Of a stretch of 64,000 nt of DNA, positions 62,601 through 64,000 are shown piece after piece. Origin of the DNA: Rubripirellula reticaptiva (GTDB lineage Bacteria; Planctomycetota; Planctomycetia; Pirellulales; Pirellulaceae). The notes below the pieces were generated by a model that worked only from the letters and a program-made list of their open reading frames with translations, was not told the origin of the DNA and did not search any database. Made by a program: the position numbers and the translations under genes. Positions within the stretch are counted from its first letter, which is position 1, and the number at the start of each line of letters is the position of its first letter. The stretch is taken from assembly GCF_007860175.1 (NCBI RefSeq), contig NZ_SJPX01000002.1:1054001-1118000 (forward strand), written 5' to 3'.

Positions 62601-63858
62601 GGATGCCCAGCTCACTCGCTTGGTTGACAGAACCTGGATGCGTGCATGGGGAATGGAAGCGATGTCGCTAGCATCAGTCGAAAGAGCCCCAATTGTTGTC
62701 AATCGATTGTTAACCGCAATCAACCTGGCCGACGCACAATTGGACCCGACGCAGTGGAACCAAACGCAAGACGGAATCGCGGCCCTCTGGGCGACTTGCA
62801 GGGAAAGCGATCAACAAATGATTCTCGAGCGATTGTTCGATTCAACACAAGCACAAATGACTTCGGCGCAGTTGATGATTGCGTTGGTCGTTTCCCCTCA
62901 ATCGTTTGATTCCAGCGGCAAGCAGAATCAACTAATCAAACAGGTCGTCGACCGCGCAAGAGAGGAACTGCGATCGGGCGACCAGCCGATCAGCATGCAA
63001 GTACGAGCCGCTCAACTGCTGGGATGCTCTCTGATTCCCATTGAGAATCAACTTGCCGACTTGAAAGAAATGCTTCGCCCCGATCAACCTGGCGCACTGC
63101 GTCGAGCCGGTTTGGCAGCGGCGTACCGTATCGAGTCCGAACAGACGGCACAGTTATTGATCGATGCTTGGAAGCAACTACTTCCGGACGAGCGGACGAC
63201 TGCTGGTGCAACGCTCCTGCAACGAAGGGACTGGACTCGCCGGTTTATTGAATCGTTGGTCGACGAAAAAATCAAGATCAACGACTTGGACGCTTCTACA
63301 CTCAGCGGTCTTCGAAACTACGACGACTACGGAATCATGAAGAAATTCGGCAGCCTGCTTTCCATCTCGACCCCAAGCGAACGGAAAGATTTGATCGACC
63401 GTTATGTCGCAGAAATGAGCTCTTCGCCACAGGGCGAAATCAAGATCGCTCAAAAGCTATATCGAGAAAATTGTGCAATATGTCATGAGCCACCTTCGGA
63501 TAAGTCTCAGCCGATTTCTGCATCGGTGCAGAGCCTTGGCCCGCCCTTGGCGAATCTAAAGAAGTGGAACACACTTCAATGGGCCACCGCCGTTCTGGAC
63601 CCGAATGCGAACATTGAATCCAAGTTCAAACAATATCGAATTCTGACAAAGTCTGGCCAAGTCATGGCGGGCGTTGTGATCGACCAAGCCGAATCGGACG
63701 TGCGAATGGGATTGGCCGACGGCCGACAAGTCCTTATCGCCCGAGATAAAATCGAGCGAATCGAAGACTCTGGCGTTTCCATGATGCCCGAAGGTTTTGA
63801 AGCCAAGCTTTCACCCAAACAACTTAACCAAATCGTCGACTATCTTCGCAATCGGTGA
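59662..63858 (+). CDS. Secreted fusion: neutral ceramidase-like + PVC-type dehydrogenase propeller + cytochrome c
   Basis: 1398 residues from ATG 59662, with a signal peptide (MNDRTCIWLILISMAVFRVS). Residues about 25-460 are a neutral/alkaline ceramidase N-terminal-like domain (LVPVGFARQDITPDRDVRLS, VCSTHSHAAPQIYGG, YQYACHCTTLGP). At about 474 a PVC-type membrane-bound dehydrogenase propeller begins (RVPEGFKIDLVAAEPLVVDP, ADGSVWVVEMGDYP, DGMIYFGAGDD), followed by a helical repeat region. A C-terminal c-type cytochrome has the heme motif CAICH (Cys1271-His1275) and the usual QILNQ-like end KQLNQIVDYLRNR. The planctomycete propeller-cytochrome proteins normally stand alone; the ceramidase head is the unusual part. 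A periplasmic redox enzyme acting on an amide- or sugar-containing substrate is plausible. Confidence 0.85.
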   Translation: MNDRTCIWLILISMAVFRVSVSAAELVPVGFARQDITPDRDVRLSGYGSRDNVMTGVRDKIFVRAMAMGKDDKLCVMLSIEGIVVTAEQTKRLLAGIDEHHSIDRSRLVVCSTHSHAAPQIYGGLTNLLQNPPTEPQVKDLKDYLDIVQLQSLKCVEAAIKNQQPCQLTVGSSRASFAAHRRVITDGVWSGFGVSEDGPTDRRVRVLVARDGNGKLRGAVYQYACHCTTLGPSFNEVTGDWAGLSAAELETNNDSAVFLPVIGCGADANPEPRDSYEAAVAHGHEMAAAVESVLAMDSLTSLPGTPTTRFGYAGLSAEQPSREELTAYLDDPKVTRQRWARNMLDLWNTKGRLPESYPSPVHTWTFGDSLAWVFLGGEVVVQYQMRLEDELDAFDDVWVAAYTDDVFAYVASQRMRSAGGYEVDYSMVYYNQPGRWQSGTENLLVNRVKEVLRSPKQNEGFQSPSDSLNCMRVPEGFKIDLVAAEPLVVDPINVAFAADGSVWVVEMGDYPQGSPTGGRVKRLEDTTGDGTLDAATLFLDGLDYPTSVYPWRDGAIVIAAPDVLFARDSDGDGKADEREVLLTGIGKANPQHRASGFEWGLDGMIYFGAGDDTENLHSLRADVTVNVKGCDVRWDPESGHLERLPGKTQFIRSRDRWGRWYGNTNSVPLFHYRIDDVDLLKRNATVSRKQLVLDPGVAPPVFPSSRTVDRFNDLFAKNRITSACSSIVLRGDGMGQAMVDAALVCEPVHNLVARFRLQSDQATVKGTRFEQDQSLDWATSTDTWFRPVRVIEAPDGSVWIVDMYRKVIEHPQWIPDSWQQSLDLRAGSTAGRIYRVSKVDHLAQIQMNLADPKDYARNIASTSAAVRDLTAQQIKLTSDDEALEPLRRVARQATDPAIRLQAFGCLCFKDWHTAEDWARILNDKEPLVVATVIQLARRKWETAGKPVVAFTRKYLSASTHHPAIDSALLLALANAPSADADAQLTRLVDRTWMRAWGMEAMSLASVERAPIVVNRLLTAINLADAQLDPTQWNQTQDGIAALWATCRESDQQMILERLFDSTQAQMTSAQLMIALVVSPQSFDSSGKQNQLIKQVVDRAREELRSGDQPISMQVRAAQLLGCSLIPIENQLADLKEMLRPDQPGALRRAGLAAAYRIESEQTAQLLIDAWKQLLPDERTTAGATLLQRRDWTRRFIESLVDEKIKINDLDASTLSGLRNYDDYGIMKKFGSLLSISTPSERKDLIDRYVAEMSSSPQGEIKIAQKLYRENCAICHEPPSDKSQPISASVQSLGPPLANLKKWNTLQWATAVLDPNANIESKFKQYRILTKSGQVMAGVVIDQAESDVRMGLADGRQVLIARDKIERIEDSGVSMMPEGFEAKLSPKQLNQIVDYLRNR

Positions 63859-63935
63859 GGCACTCTCTCGTGACCATCCACAGCCTCATCGAAATCAAAC
63901 CAGCGTCCGCCGGTGACCCTAGAAGGGCGTTCCGG

Positions 63936-64000
63936 TTAACGGGCGAACCGACGCAGGACGACATAGAACACAGGTGTTAGGAACAGCCCAAAGAGTGTCA
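63936..64000 (-). CDS. RND efflux permease, C-terminal end only
   Basis: On the minus strand the visible residues TLFGLFLTPVFYVVLRRFAR end in a TAA at 63938-63936. The phrase T-x-F-G-L-F-x-T-P-V-F-Y is the final helix of HAE1/AcrB-type RND transporters. The rest of the gene lies to the right of the window. Confidence 0.85.
   Translation of the reverse strand, partial: TLFGLFLTPVFYVVLRRFAR

Noticed and set aside
1-64000. CRISPR arrays, complete insertion sequences, prophage
   Set aside because: No regularly spaced repeats, intact transposase or phage structural genes were seen.

Overview
The window looks like a chromosomal segment of a marine planctomycete of the Pirellulaceae (Rhodopirellula / Novipirellula-like). 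The signs are moderate GC, many signal-peptide proteins, several formylglycine sulfatases, a ceramidase/PVC-type dehydrogenase/cytochrome c fusion, weak use of Shine-Dalgarno sites, and short hairpin repeats scattered between genes. This assignment is inference from protein content; there is no rRNA in the window. || Layout. 1-15.9 kb is mostly housekeeping: the end of a sodium:solute symporter operon, a secreted DPFG-repeat protein, mnmA, prfB with its programmed +1 frameshift, a large membrane-anchored coiled-coil protein, lysS, a lone receiver protein, tRNA-Ser(CGA), a type II NADH dehydrogenase, a DUF1353 lipoprotein, a decayed FAD monooxygenase, a methyltransferase and a zinc-ribbon/CBS protein. 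16-21 kb holds an htrA protease gene followed by a histidine kinase and an NtrC-type sigma-54 activator. A sigma-54-like promoter with two upstream palindromes lies in front of htrA. 21-27 kb is a MacAB/DevBCA-like ABC exporter cluster (two permeases, ATPase, HlyD adaptor) with two cysteine-bearing envelope proteins. 27-34.6 kb is a cluster of small detoxification-type proteins (ABM monooxygenase, MarR, SMR exporter, DinB, VOC, DoxX, DGPF/YCII and DGPF-VOC fusions) ending with an ECF42-type sigma factor gene and a candidate ECF42 promoter. || 34.7-35.6 kb is gene-poor with decayed remnants. 35.7-44.2 kb is a compact, overlapping operon: LacI regulator, secreted nucleoside hydrolase, ribokinase, RbsB, RbsA, RbsC, and two more secreted nucleoside hydrolases. 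Read together it predicts that exogenous nucleosides are cut outside the cytoplasm, ribose is imported by an ABC transporter and then phosphorylated. || 44.2-58.7 kb is a polysaccharide-degradation region: two sulfatases, a GH141-like beta-helix enzyme, a GH95-like enzyme and a GH16 enzyme, interleaved with three broken genes (an ECF sigma remnant, a glycosidase with frameshift and stop, and a beta-helix/PDZ remnant). It reads as an algal sulfated-glycan locus that is partly decaying. 59.7-63.9 kb encodes a 1398-residue ceramidase/PVC-type dehydrogenase/cytochrome c fusion, and the right edge holds the C-terminus of an RND efflux permease on the minus strand. || No CRISPR array, complete insertion sequence or prophage was seen. 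The most noteworthy items are the sigma-54/HtrA circuit, the triple nucleoside hydrolase ribose operon, the ceramidase-PVC fusion, the ECF42 cluster and the set of readable pseudogenes.
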